DNA of 64,000 nucleotides from Thermogemmatispora aurantia. Lineage in GTDB: Bacteria; Chloroflexota; Ktedonobacteria; Ktedonobacterales; Ktedonobacteraceae. This document shows, one piece after another, positions 31,783 to 40,342 of the stretch; the first letter of the stretch is position 1, and the number at the start of each line of letters is the position of its first letter. The stretch lies in the NCBI RefSeq assembly GCF_008974285.1, contig NZ_BKZV01000004.1:569097-633096 (forward strand), in the 5' to 3' direction. A program made the position numbers and the translations under genes. The notes under the pieces are model-generated. The model was not told the origin of the DNA, made no database searches, and saw nothing but the letters and a program-made list of their open reading frames with translations.

Positions 31783-32775
31783 ATGGAACAGAGCAACACG
31801 CCAGTGACAGCGCTTCCGGCGCAGGCGGAGCGACTGAGCTGGAGAGAGCGGCTCAGCGATCCCGAGTTCTGGATCAACTGGACAGCGGTGATCGCCCTGG
31901 CGGTGCTGGTCATCATCTTTGGGATCGCCTCACCGGCATTCTTAAGCTTCGGCAATATCCGCGCTGTGCTGGTAGCGGCGGCTCTCCTGGTGATCCTGAC
32001 GGTGGGGCAGACCTTTGTGATCCTGACGGGGGGCATTGATCTCTCTTTGGCATCCACCATGACCTGGGCTGGTGTGGTCCTGGGGCAGGTTGTCGCCCAC
32101 GGAGGCCCGATCGGTCTGGCTTGCCTCTTGGCCATCATTGCCGGCTTGCTCGTGGGCCTCATCAATGGCCTGCTGGTTGCCTGGGGACGGATTCCCGATT
32201 TCATTGCGACGCTTGGCACGCTCAGCGCTGCCTCTGGGGCAGCTCTGATCTTCTCCAATGGTGAGCCGGTGACGATTGTCAGCACCTTCTTGCTTCAGCT
32301 CGCCACAGGCTCACTTGGTCCACTGCCCTACTTTGTCCTGATCGCTCTGCTCGTAGTATTGCTGGGACATTTCTTACTCTTTTACACGCGCTTTGGGACC
32401 CACCTGCTAGCCACTGGGGGCGATGCTGAGGCGGCTCGCGCTATGGGCATTCGTACTGCGGGGATTAAGCTGGCTGCCTACCTGCTGGCAGGTGGCCTGG
32501 CCGGTTTGGCTGCCATCCTCTTCACGGCGCGCATTGGCGCTGCCGAACCGGCGGTCGATACCAGCTACTTGCTCAATTCTGTAGCGGCAGTAGTCCTGGG
32601 AGGCGTCAGTCTCTTTGGAGGGCGTGGCACCATAGCCGGTCCTGCTGCTGGCGCGCTCTTACTCACGGTGCTCGTCAACGGGCTGACCTTACTTGGACTC
32701 TCACAATTCTACCAACCGGTGGTGGTTGGTTTGGCGGTCGTGTTGGCCGCCTTGCTGGTGAGGTACTGGCGATGA
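31783..32775 (+). CDS. Sugar ABC transporter permease (RbsC/FrcC-type)
   Basis: A 330-residue protein from ATG 31783 (AAGGAGACAGCGG). Eight to ten hydrophobic helices. The family signatures VILTGGIDLSLASTMTWAGV and ALIFSNGEPVTI, RAMGIRTAGIKLAAYLLAGG (the EAA-like contact loop for the ATPase) and VLGGVSLFGGRGTIAGP are present. Its stop overlaps the start of the ATPase gene (ATGA). The product forms the membrane channel of the sugar importer. Confidence 0.92.
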   Translation: MEQSNTPVTALPAQAERLSWRERLSDPEFWINWTAVIALAVLVIIFGIASPAFLSFGNIRAVLVAAALLVILTVGQTFVILTGGIDLSLASTMTWAGVVLGQVVAHGGPIGLACLLAIIAGLLVGLINGLLVAWGRIPDFIATLGTLSAASGAALIFSNGEPVTIVSTFLLQLATGSLGPLPYFVLIALLVVLLGHFLLFYTRFGTHLLATGGDAEAARAMGIRTAGIKLAAYLLAGGLAGLAAILFTARIGAAEPAVDTSYLLNSVAAVVLGGVSLFGGRGTIAGPAAGALLLTVLVNGLTLLGLSQFYQPVVVGLAVVLAALLVRYWR

Positions 32776-33617
32776 GTCCTACGGAATTTGAACGTGTTTT
32801 TTCTGCTCCTCAGACTCCGGAGCGTACCCCTACTCCAGGCGCTCCGCCTGGCTCTGGCGTGCCTGGTCCTGCTGAGGTATTGCTCCTGGTGGAGCGCGTT
32901 AGCAAGCATTTTGGGGCCATTGTGGCGCTGCATGAAGTGACGCTGTGGGCGCGACGTGGAGAGATCACGGCCATTGTCGGGGATAACGGTGCAGGCAAAT
33001 CGACCTTGATTAAATGCATCTCGGGCCTGCACTCTCCGAGCAGCGGGCGCCTCTTCTTTGAGGGGAAAGAGGTGCATTTTGCCTCTCCCCAGGAGGCGCG
33101 TCAGGCAGGCATCGAGACAGTCTATCAGAACCTGGCTATGATTGAAGATCTCACGGTCTGGCAGAATCTCTTTCTCAACCGCGAGCGAGTCAAGCGTCTG
33201 GGACCCTTAGCGATCCTGGATCGCCGGACGATGCGCCGCGAGGCCCTGCGGATGCTCCGGCAATTTGAGGTTCATCTGCCTTCCATCCATGCCCGACTGC
33301 GGCAGCTCTCTGGCGGGCAGCGGCAGGCCATTGCCATCGCGCGAGCTGCAAGCTGGGGGTCGCGCCTGTTGATCATGGATGAGCCAACGGCAGCTCTGGG
33401 CGTTCGGGAGACGCGACGTGTTGAGGAGCTGATTCTTCGCCTGCGCGACCAGGGGCTGGCTATCTTGCTGATCAGCCATAACTTTGAACAGGTGCTGCGC
33501 CTCTCTCAGCAGGTGTGGGTCATGCGCAGCGGACGTGTGGTCGGAGGACGCCGGACGAACGAGACAACGAGTGATGAACTTGTGGCGATGATCACCGGCG
33601 TCAAGAGTGATGAGTGA
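32772..33617 (+). CDS. Sugar ABC transporter ATPase, single-domain (FrcA-type)
   Basis: A 281-residue protein with one nucleotide-binding domain: Walker A GDNGAGKST, Q-loop YQNLAMIEDLTV, signature LSGGQRQ, Walker B LLIMDEP and the His switch in LISHNFEQV. Ribose-type importers usually have a fused double ATPase of about 500 residues; a single-domain form, as in FrcA, must act as a dimer. The first 45 residues are a Pro-rich extension (TPERTPTPGAPPGSG) absent from the family. ATG overlaps the permease stop. Confidence 0.92.
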   Translation: MSPTEFERVFSAPQTPERTPTPGAPPGSGVPGPAEVLLLVERVSKHFGAIVALHEVTLWARRGEITAIVGDNGAGKSTLIKCISGLHSPSSGRLFFEGKEVHFASPQEARQAGIETVYQNLAMIEDLTVWQNLFLNRERVKRLGPLAILDRRTMRREALRMLRQFEVHLPSIHARLRQLSGGQRQAIAIARAASWGSRLLIMDEPTAALGVRETRRVEELILRLRDQGLAILLISHNFEQVLRLSQQVWVMRSGRVVGGRRTNETTSDELVAMITGVKSDE

Positions 33618-33642
33618 TCGCTAGAACAGCTGTGGAGATGCC

Positions 33643-34515
33643 ATGAAACAGAAAATAGGTATTCATGCCTTCGTCTGGGTGGGCGGCTGGAGTGAGGAAG
33701 AGTGTCGTCAGGCGCTCGAAAGCAGTCGCACGAGCGGCTATGATCTGATCGAGATCCCCCTGCTTGAGCCTGCCGCGATCGACGTGGCGCTGACCAGAAG
33801 CCTGTTGGAAAAGACTGGTCTCGAAGCGACGTGCACACTGGCTCTGACGCCCGAGACGGATATTTCCAGCACAGATGAAGCAGTAGTAGCACGTGGCGAG
33901 CGGTTGCTGCATGATGCGCTGGCGGTGGCCCGGGATCTGGGGGCCACCTATCTTGGTGGGGTGATCTTCGGGGCCTTGACACGCTATCGGGAGCCGCTGG
34001 CTCCTGCCGGACGGCTGAACAGTATGCGGGTTCTGGCTCGTCTGGCCGAGCAGGCAGCGGCCAGTGGCATGCAACTGGGTCTCGAAGTGGTGAACCGCTA
34101 TGAGAGCAATTTCCTCAATACAGCGGAGCAGGCTCTGAGCCTGATTGAGGAAATCGGTGCGCCTAATCTCGTGGTCCATCTCGATACGTATCACATGAAT
34201 ATCGAAGAAGAAAATTTTGTGAAGCCGGTAGTGGCCTGTGGAAAGCGGCTGGGCTATGTCCATGTGGGTGAAAGCCATCGGGGCTACCTCGGCACGGGCA
34301 CGGTGGATTTCCCTGCCTTTTTCCGGGCGCTGCGGCAGGCTGGTTATCAAGGGCCGATCACCTTTGAGAGCTTTTCTCGGGCACAGGAGATTGCGAACCT
34401 CTCTGGCGATCTGGCGATCTGGCGTTATACCTGGACCGACCGTTTTGACCTGGCCAGACATGCCCGGGCTTTCATTGCAGCAGGTCTGGAGGCTGCAGAC
34501 ACCCCCGAGGACTAG
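33643..34515 (+). CDS. Ketose 3-epimerase (D-tagatose/D-psicose 3-epimerase family)
   Basis: A 290-residue TIM barrel with GGAG six bases before ATG 33643. Metal ligands fit the family: Glu148 in GLEVVNRYES, Asp181 in HLDTYHMNIEEE, His207 in YVHVGESHRG and Glu242 in ITFESFS. The enzyme moves the hydroxyl at C3 of a ketose (tagatose/sorbose, psicose/fructose, or ribulose-type pairs) using Mn or Co. With the importer and kinase it would convert the imported sugar to the isomer that is phosphorylated. The true substrate is open. Confidence 0.88.
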   Translation: MKQKIGIHAFVWVGGWSEEECRQALESSRTSGYDLIEIPLLEPAAIDVALTRSLLEKTGLEATCTLALTPETDISSTDEAVVARGERLLHDALAVARDLGATYLGGVIFGALTRYREPLAPAGRLNSMRVLARLAEQAAASGMQLGLEVVNRYESNFLNTAEQALSLIEEIGAPNLVVHLDTYHMNIEEENFVKPVVACGKRLGYVHVGESHRGYLGTGTVDFPAFFRALRQAGYQGPITFESFSRAQEIANLSGDLAIWRYTWTDRFDLARHARAFIAAGLEAADTPED

Positions 34516-34523
34516 TCACCATC

Positions 34524-36074
34524 ATGGAAGGCGCAAGAAGGAAGACTGAGGACAAAGCGCTGTTGGGCATTGATTTGGGTACCAGTGCAGTGAAAGCGCT
34601 GGTTCTGGAGGCAGCGAGCGGGCGACGGCTGGGCGAGGGGCGCGCTGAGTATCCTTTGCTTACACGTCGGCCTGGATGGGCCGAGGGCGATCCTGAAGAG
34701 TGGTGGCGGCAGACAGTGGTGGCGGTGCGTATGGCCTTGGATCTCGTGGAACCAGGGCAGGTAGCGGCGATCGGGGTCAGCGGGCAGATGCATGGCGTGG
34801 TTCCTGTCGATGCAACAGGGAACCCTGTGCGCGCTGCCCTGCTCTGGCCTGATCAACGAGCTATCGACCAACTGGCGCGTTTTGAACAATTGCCTGTGCA
34901 GTTGCAGGAGCAACTGGCGAATCCCTTCGCCCCTGGTATGGCCGGTCCGCTGCTTTGCTGGCTCGCTCAGAAGGAACCCGAGGCGTTTGCACACATGCGG
35001 TGGGCCCTTCAGCCCAAAGACTGGCTCCGCTGGCGTTTGACTGGGGAAGTGGCCACCGAGGCCAGCGATGCCTCGGCGACGCTGCTCTATGATGTGCAGC
35101 GAGATCAGTGGGCGACGGCGGTCATGGAGGCCCTGGGGTTGCCAAGGGAGTTGTTTGCGCCCTTGCTCCCTGCGGGGGCGCCGGCGGGATATCTGCAGGA
35201 GTCAGCGGCCAGAGAGCTGGGACTGAGGCCGGGCCTGCCAGTGGCGACGGGAGCAGCCGATGTGGCAGCCTCGCTGCTGGGGGCTGGCGTGCTGGCGCCT
35301 GGCTCGCTCTTGTTCTCGCTGGGTTCGGGAGCGCAGTTTGTGCTCCTCTGCCAGGAGCCGCAACCTGATCCCCAGCGGAGAATCCATCTCTATCGGGCTG
35401 CAGACGGGAGGCATTGGTATCGGATGGCAGCGGTGCAGAATGCCGGGCTGGCTCTGGACTGGGTGCGTCGGGCCTTGCAGGCCAATTGGACCGAGCTGTA
35501 TGCCAGCAGCGAGGCGGAGGTTGCCGTCCAGGAACCGCTGTTCTTCCTGCCCTGTCTGACGCCAGAGCGACCGTATCATCCGAGACCACAGGCTGCCGGC
35601 TGGCTCCATCTACGTCTCGGGCATGAGCGCCGCCACCTGCTCCACGCCGCTCTGGAAGGGGTGGCCTTTGGAATGCGTCTGGCCCTGGAGGCGCTCTCTG
35701 AGGGAGAGGAGGGTGGTCAGCTTCTTGTCGTCGGTGGAGGGAGCTTGCACCCTGGCTGGCGGCAGATGCTGGCGGATATCCTGGGACGGGAGCTTTGGGC
35801 TGTCGCTGAGAAGGACACGGCGGTGCGAGGGGCTGCACTCCTGGCCGGACTCGCTGCAGGTTATTGGAAGGATGCCGCTGCTCTGGAAGCACGGCGCCCA
35901 CCGGTTCTGTCTGTGACGGCTCCTGGCGCTCGACGAGCTGTCTATCAAGAGCGCTACCAGCGCTATCGCGAGCTGTTGCTCTCACCTGCGGCTGCCGTGC
36001 TGGAGGAGCGCGAGGCAGGGGGTACAAGGCTCCGTGAAAGCAGGGGAAGGGTTGGCCAGTTGGAGCCAGAGTGA
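34524..36074 (+). CDS. FGGY-family carbohydrate kinase, xylulokinase-like
   Basis: A 516-residue protein in two actin-like lobes. GIDLGTSAVKALVLEAASG is the phosphate-1 loop, VSGQMHGVVPVD and LWPDQRAIDQL are typical of xylulokinases, GAADVAASLLGAG carries the catalytic Asp, and LLVVGGGSLHPGWRQMLAD is the ATP-binding end. It phosphorylates a pentulose or related ketose with ATP. The gene follows the epimerase by eight bases, and is the last of the operon. No pathway aldolase is next to it. The last 25 residues extend past the usual family end. Confidence 0.88.
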   Translation: MEGARRKTEDKALLGIDLGTSAVKALVLEAASGRRLGEGRAEYPLLTRRPGWAEGDPEEWWRQTVVAVRMALDLVEPGQVAAIGVSGQMHGVVPVDATGNPVRAALLWPDQRAIDQLARFEQLPVQLQEQLANPFAPGMAGPLLCWLAQKEPEAFAHMRWALQPKDWLRWRLTGEVATEASDASATLLYDVQRDQWATAVMEALGLPRELFAPLLPAGAPAGYLQESAARELGLRPGLPVATGAADVAASLLGAGVLAPGSLLFSLGSGAQFVLLCQEPQPDPQRRIHLYRAADGRHWYRMAAVQNAGLALDWVRRALQANWTELYASSEAEVAVQEPLFFLPCLTPERPYHPRPQAAGWLHLRLGHERRHLLHAALEGVAFGMRLALEALSEGEEGGQLLVVGGGSLHPGWRQMLADILGRELWAVAEKDTAVRGAALLAGLAAGYWKDAAALEARRPPVLSVTAPGARRAVYQERYQRYRELLLSPAAAVLEEREAGGTRLRESRGRVGQLEPE

Positions 36075-36440
36075 TTTCGGGCTAGCGAGTAGATAGCCAG
36101 GCAATCCGCCCGCTCAGTACTATGCTCATCTCAAGTCGCCTCGCGGCTGCCCACCAAGAGCCACTCGGGCTGAGGGCCTCCCCAGCGTAAACGTCACTGG
36201 AAGCGGCGTACGGAGAAAGAGGCCATAGCCGTATGAATAGATCTTCTGTGTGGACTCAGCTATCGGCAACAACAGGGTCAGTGAGCAGATAATCGAGAGA
36301 AGGCTCCAAGAGGTCGCTGTGGTTGAGCTGATAGCAGCACTGCTTGCCAGAAGGGGCCGGGCTTGGAGGGGGCTGACCGCTGGGCCTTCCTCCTCGGGCA
36401 GCTCTGAGGGCAGCTCAAGCATGCCTCTGGCTCTGGGAGG
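36075..36440. other. No supported gene
   Basis: Between the kinase gene and the decayed transporter fragment no frame has a good start or family. Possibly the rest of the decayed transporter copy, too changed to read. Confidence 0.4.
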
Positions 36441-36695
36441 CTAATGCTGAGGTGCGCTCCTGCAAAATCGATCAAGCGGCCGTTGGCGATGAAGCAGGCC
36501 GCTGATGATGACAACCCCGCGTCGCTTTAACAGTCTGGCTGTGATCAACAGGGCTGCCAGCCGCTTCAGCCAGCTCCAGCACCATGACGGAGCCGTCTGC
36601 CACAGCGTGCCCCATGCCTTCTCTCTGCCTCTCTTGTACGAGAGGATAGGCTGTGCCGCAGCTGAGATCAGCGGTAGCTTCATCATCTGTTGCAT
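36441..36695 (-). pseudogene. Decayed N-terminus of an Nramp-related transporter
   Basis: From ATG 36695 (AAAGAGGAATCAT upstream) the frame reads MQQMMKLPLISAAAQPILSY, then AWGTLWQTAPSWCWSWLKRL and AALLIT. This aligns with MQQMTEQHLTTATAQL, AWGTLSQTAQPSRQGWLQRL and ITLLII at the start of the intact transporter at 38330. The reading then breaks before the first transmembrane metal site. It is the body of the inverted, decayed copy of the plus-strand transporter unit. Confidence 0.75.
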
Positions 36696-37169
36696 ATGAT
36701 TCCTCTTTGCCTGAGATGGTAATGGATATCCAGAGAAGGGATAGCTGAGAAAGGCGAGCGACAGACGGCCAGTCATCCAATCGAGCTATTCAGGCTAGAC
36801 CAAGAAAAAGGCAACCAGGCAGCAGTGTGGAAGATCCAGGAAAAAGAGTCCGTAAGAAGAGTACCGGTATATTGTGTTAAATGGGCTTTGTAGTACTCTT
36901 GCCAGAGCTGTAAGCAACAGTGCGCAGTCACGCACCTTCGGTTAGCAGGCCGCTCTCTTCCGGTGAAGGTGGAGAGAAAGATGAGTCAGCTTTTCTACGG
37001 GCAAAGAGAGGAATAAGTACCCTCCTGAGAGAAGGGCGGAAAAGCTTTGCTGCGGCACACTGGTGAGAAGCAAATCCTTTCCTCATGCTCCGGACACCTG
37101 TCCTTAGACCTCCCGTTGCGAGTGCGAGGCAGGAGGAAACTGCGCTTACTGGCGCCAGGCATGGGCTTC

Positions 37170-37256
37170 TCAGCAGCGTGCCTTGTCCCCACAACAGAGA
37201 AAGGGTGCTTTTTCTTCAGGAGAGACTCTTGCTGGACTGCCAGAGTCAGCCTCCAT
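37170..37256 (-). CDS. 28-residue leader peptide of the decayed transporter copy
   Basis: ATG 37256 with AGAGGAGGAATGGA upstream starts MEADSGSPARVSPEEKAPFL and ends CCGDKARC, 28 residues. It aligns residue by residue with the plus-strand leader peptide (MEPDPGSPGRACPG...). The EPDP element has become EADS, so the presumed sensing sequence is lost, in keeping with the dead gene downstream. Confidence 0.55.
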   Translation of the reverse strand: MEADSGSPARVSPEEKAPFLCCGDKARC

Positions 37257-37326
37257 CGCTGCGATCCATTCCTCCTCTGTTTGGCTTGACACTCTTATGA
37301 GAGAAACGACACCTCTGTGAAGGATG

Positions 37327-37400
37327 TTCCTCCTGCTCATATCCCCCACTAGGGGATATGAGCAGGAGGAAGTATAGTCGCTGGGATAGAGAACTGTCAA
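37327..37400 (-). promoter_or_regulatory. Promoter with 20-bp palindrome, inverted transporter unit
   Basis: On the minus strand TTGACA (37400-37395), 18 bases, TATACT (37376-37371). The start region is a perfect 20-bp inverted repeat, TCCTCCTGCTCATATCCCC (37328-37346) against 37352-37370 plus one more pair, loop CACTA. It would act as an operator or as a 5' RNA hairpin. Confidence 0.75.
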
Positions 37401-37610
37401 GTGGCGCACGGTCACCTTCTGCTGGAGGCCCCTCGCCCCCGTTAGGAAAGCCATTACCAGGCTGGAGGAGATGTTTCTCCTCGTCGCCTCACGAAAAGAG
37501 GAGAGGATGGTGGTCAACACCAGCGAGCTACGGGCGTCCTTGATAGGCGAGCTAGTCGTGGTGGCAAAGGGAGGCCCGTCGCAGCAGCGGTCTCAGTTCA
37601 TGAGGGGCTC

Positions 37611-37674
37611 TTGACATGGCCTCGCCTCGCGGGCTATACTTCCTCATGGAGATAACCCTATCCGGGGGATAGGG
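37611..37674 (+). promoter_or_regulatory. Promoter and palindrome of the transporter unit
   Basis: TTGACA (37611-37616), 18 bases, TATACT (37635-37640), then TTCCTC as in the inverted unit. The palindrome CCCTATCC-GGG-GGATAGGG (37656-37674) is framed by two copies of TGGAGATAAC. Both units thus share promoter, spacing and a GGGGATA-type dyad at the transcript start. Confidence 0.75.
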
Positions 37675-37755
37675 ATGGAGATAACGCCTCTAGCAAAGGC
37701 ACCGTCTCCTGTGGCTCCATCTTCGACTCCAACAGAGGAGGAAAGGATCACTTCT

Positions 37756-37842
37756 ATGGAACCTGATCCTGGAAGTCCAGGGAGAGCCTGTCCGGGAAGG
37801 AGAGCAGCCCTCCTCCGTTGTGGGTGCGAGGCGTACTCGTGA
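37756..37842 (+). CDS. MgtL-like 28-residue leader peptide
   Basis: ATG 37756 follows AGGAGGAAAGGATCACTTCT. The peptide is MEPDPGSPGRACPGRRAALL and then RCGCEAYS. Enterobacterial MgtL is [17 protein letters not shown]: the first five residues and the Pro/basic pattern agree. In MgtL the acidic-proline start destabilises the ribosome when Mg2+ is low, and this raises mgtA expression. The frame is also open upstream to ATG 37675 (55 residues, Pro-rich), but the ribosome site and the conserved 28-residue length in the inverted copy favour 37756. Regulation of the downstream transporter is inference. Confidence 0.65.
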   Translation: MEPDPGSPGRACPGRRAALLRCGCEAYS

Positions 37843-38329
37843 GCGACGTTCTTGTTGAGCTTCCTCACGCCTCATGCTCGCGACGGACAGGCTGAGGGCG
37901 AGCGTTCAAGGTGTGAGGAAGGAAACTCCCCTTTGCCTGCGTCAAGAGCGCATCGTATCTACTCGTTTTATACGGTGCCGCGTGTAGCCTCTGCGGAGCG
38001 CTCTTCAGGCTAGGGTACGCAGTGTTTCCTCTCTCCCAGGTCTCATCTCGAGTGTTGGGGGCCAGCGGAAGGAGTAGTCTGTGCTTCACAGCCCTGCAAG
38101 CCCTCTACGAGCAACCCGGCAAGATGATATCCAATGGCCTGCAACGCCAGCTATGTGTGCTTGCTGGGTAGCTGGGAGGGTCATGAGGCCGGGCTCGCCT
38201 CTCGCGCGACGGCTAGGTTGTCTCTCCTCTGCCCGGCTTGCCTCCCCGAGCGGGTTGACTGGCCAGTGCCTGGCTTGTCCTTGCTGCCACCTTCTCTGGA
38301 CGCTGAATAAGACATCAAGGAGGAAACCC

Positions 38330-39973
38330 ATGCAGCAGATGACAGAGCAGCACCTGACCACAGCGACGGCACAGCTCGATTCGGCCCATGTGGGAGACAT
38401 TCAGGGGGCCTGGGGCACCCTGTCGCAGACCGCCCAGCCATCGCGCCAGGGCTGGTTGCAACGACTCATTACTTTGCTCATCATCATGGGGCCAGGACTG
38501 GTCACCATGATTGGCGATAACGACGCTGGTGGGATTGCCACCTATACGCAGGCGGGACAGAACTATGGCACGAGCCTGCTGTGGACCCTCCTCATTCTGA
38601 TCCCGGTCCTCATTGTCAACCAGGAAATGGTTGCCCGGTTGGGAGCCGTCACGCGCGTTGGCCATGCTCGTCTGATCTTCGAGCGCTTTGGCACATTCTG
38701 GGGGGCCTTCTCCTTCTTCGACCTCTTTCTGGTCAATTATCTGACGCTGGTCACGGAGTTCATCGGCTTCGCCATGGCCCTCAACTACTTCGGGGTCAGC
38801 CCGCTGATCTCCATTCCTATAGGGATTCTCGGTCTGATTGCGATCGTGATGACCGGTAGCTTCCGCCGCTGGGAGCGGGTCATGTGGATCAATTGCCTGG
38901 TCAGCCTGCTCATGATCCCCATTGCCTTCCTGCCCCATCCGGCCTGGGGACCCATTCTGCATGATACCTTCATTCCCAGTGTCGCTGGCGGCCTGAATAG
39001 CGATGCACTCCTCACGATCATCGCCATTGTCGGCACGACGGTGGCACCCTGGCAGCTCTTCTTTCAGCAGTCGAACGTGGTAGACAAACGTATCACCAGC
39101 CGCTGGCTCCGCTATGAGCGGCTCGATACCATGATCGGCAGCGTCCTGACCAATATTGAGGCCGCGGGTCTGGTCATTGCTGCTGCATTCGCCTTTGCCG
39201 GAACCAGGTACTTTGGCAACTTTATTGATGCGGGAACGACGGCGAAAGCGTATGCTGCGCTGGGTCATCCCCTCATGGGAACCCTGTTGATGATTATTCT
39301 GCTGAATGCCTCGATGCTGGGAGCCTGCGCTGTCACCCTGTCGACCGCCTATGCGGTCGGCGACGCCTTCTCGGTGGCCCATTCGCTGCACCGCAGGTTC
39401 CAGGAGGCCAAGGTCTTCTATAGCGTCTATATCCTGCTCATTGTGCTGGCGGGGGGACTGGTGCTGATCCCCAGCGCGCCGTTGGGACTGCTGACCTTCG
39501 CGGTCCAGGCACTGGCCGGCATCCTGTTGCCCAGTGCAACGGTGTTTCTAGTGCTGCTGTGTAACGATCGGGCAGTGCTTGGACCCTGGGTCAATCGCTT
39601 CTGGCTCAATGCGATTGCCACGGTGATCGTGGGCCTGCTCGTGGCTCTCTCCTTCATCCTGGCCATGACCACCCTCTTCCCTGGTGTGGACGCGATGCTG
39701 CTGACCAAGCTGGTCTTCGCCATCCTGCTGGCCGCTCTGGTGGTGCTGGGCGGCCTGGCGGCGGTTCGGCGCCTGCGCCGGGGTCCTGACCCCGAGCTGG
39801 CCGCGCTGAGGCGGATGAAGAAGGAGGACTGGCAGATGCCGCCGCTCAAGGAGATCCCGCGCCCAACCTGGTCGCTGACACGCTGGGTGGGAATGGTCAC
39901 GCTGCGAGCTTACTTGATTGTGGCCATGGTGCTGCTGGTGGTTAAGGTGGTGGAGCTGGCACTTGGCCACTGA
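38330..39973 (+). CDS. Nramp-related (SLC11-like) divalent metal transporter, possibly Mg2+
   Basis: A 547-residue protein from ATG 38330 (AAGGAGGAAACCC). About eleven hydrophobic helices and a soluble C-terminal stretch (residues 470-510). In helix 1 the Nramp DPGN metal motif is replaced by GDNDAGGIATYTQAG (62-76). In helix 6 the MPHN-type motif is replaced by TVAPWQLFFQQS, so the metal-binding methionine is absent. Loss of that methionine is reported for Nramp-related magnesium transporters. An MgtL-like leader and a nearby MgtA support Mg2+, but manganese or another ion is not excluded. A 490-base leader lies between the peptide and this gene. Confidence 0.82.
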   Translation: MQQMTEQHLTTATAQLDSAHVGDIQGAWGTLSQTAQPSRQGWLQRLITLLIIMGPGLVTMIGDNDAGGIATYTQAGQNYGTSLLWTLLILIPVLIVNQEMVARLGAVTRVGHARLIFERFGTFWGAFSFFDLFLVNYLTLVTEFIGFAMALNYFGVSPLISIPIGILGLIAIVMTGSFRRWERVMWINCLVSLLMIPIAFLPHPAWGPILHDTFIPSVAGGLNSDALLTIIAIVGTTVAPWQLFFQQSNVVDKRITSRWLRYERLDTMIGSVLTNIEAAGLVIAAAFAFAGTRYFGNFIDAGTTAKAYAALGHPLMGTLLMIILLNASMLGACAVTLSTAYAVGDAFSVAHSLHRRFQEAKVFYSVYILLIVLAGGLVLIPSAPLGLLTFAVQALAGILLPSATVFLVLLCNDRAVLGPWVNRFWLNAIATVIVGLLVALSFILAMTTLFPGVDAMLLTKLVFAILLAALVVLGGLAAVRRLRRGPDPELAALRRMKKEDWQMPPLKEIPRPTWSLTRWVGMVTLRAYLIVAMVLLVVKVVELALGH

Positions 39974-40002
39974 TGAGCGGACTGGTTCTGCGTGGCTGAG
40001 CT

Positions 40003-40040
40003 GCTCCTTCTCTCCAGGCAGCACACAGGAGAGAAGGAGC
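40003..40040 (+). terminator. Hairpin after the first transporter gene
   Basis: GCTCCTTCTCTCC (40003-40015) pairs with GGAGAGAAGGAGC (40028-40040), loop 12 bases, 30 bases after the stop. No T-run follows, so it may be a weak terminator or an mRNA-stabilising end. Confidence 0.6.
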
Positions 40041-40342
40041 GCCTGCCTATCCCGGTGCTCTGACCTGGTCTGTACGGGAGGGAGGGAAAAAGCATCTGAC
40101 GTCAGGCTGAAAGCGGGCTGGTGCCAAGGCCTGCCTGTCTCTCCAGCCCGCCCGGCATCCTCTGTGCACGAGATCATTGCGACCTCGTGCTTTTCTCTGG
40201 TCTATCTAATTTTAGTTGATCAAAAAATGATATTGAATATCTTCAAATTGTAGGGAAGCACATTATGAGGAAGTAGACGGAGCGGCCAGCGAGCTGTAGG
40301 CTCAACAGATGCCTGGCTGTCGCTCCGAAGGAGGTGAGAATC

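Noticed and set aside
38315..39391. Minus-strand open frame opposite the first Nramp gene, and similar ones opposite the second Nramp and mgtA genes
   Set aside because: His/Gln/Arg-rich reading typical of the antisense of membrane-protein genes; the plus strand carries the clear family match.
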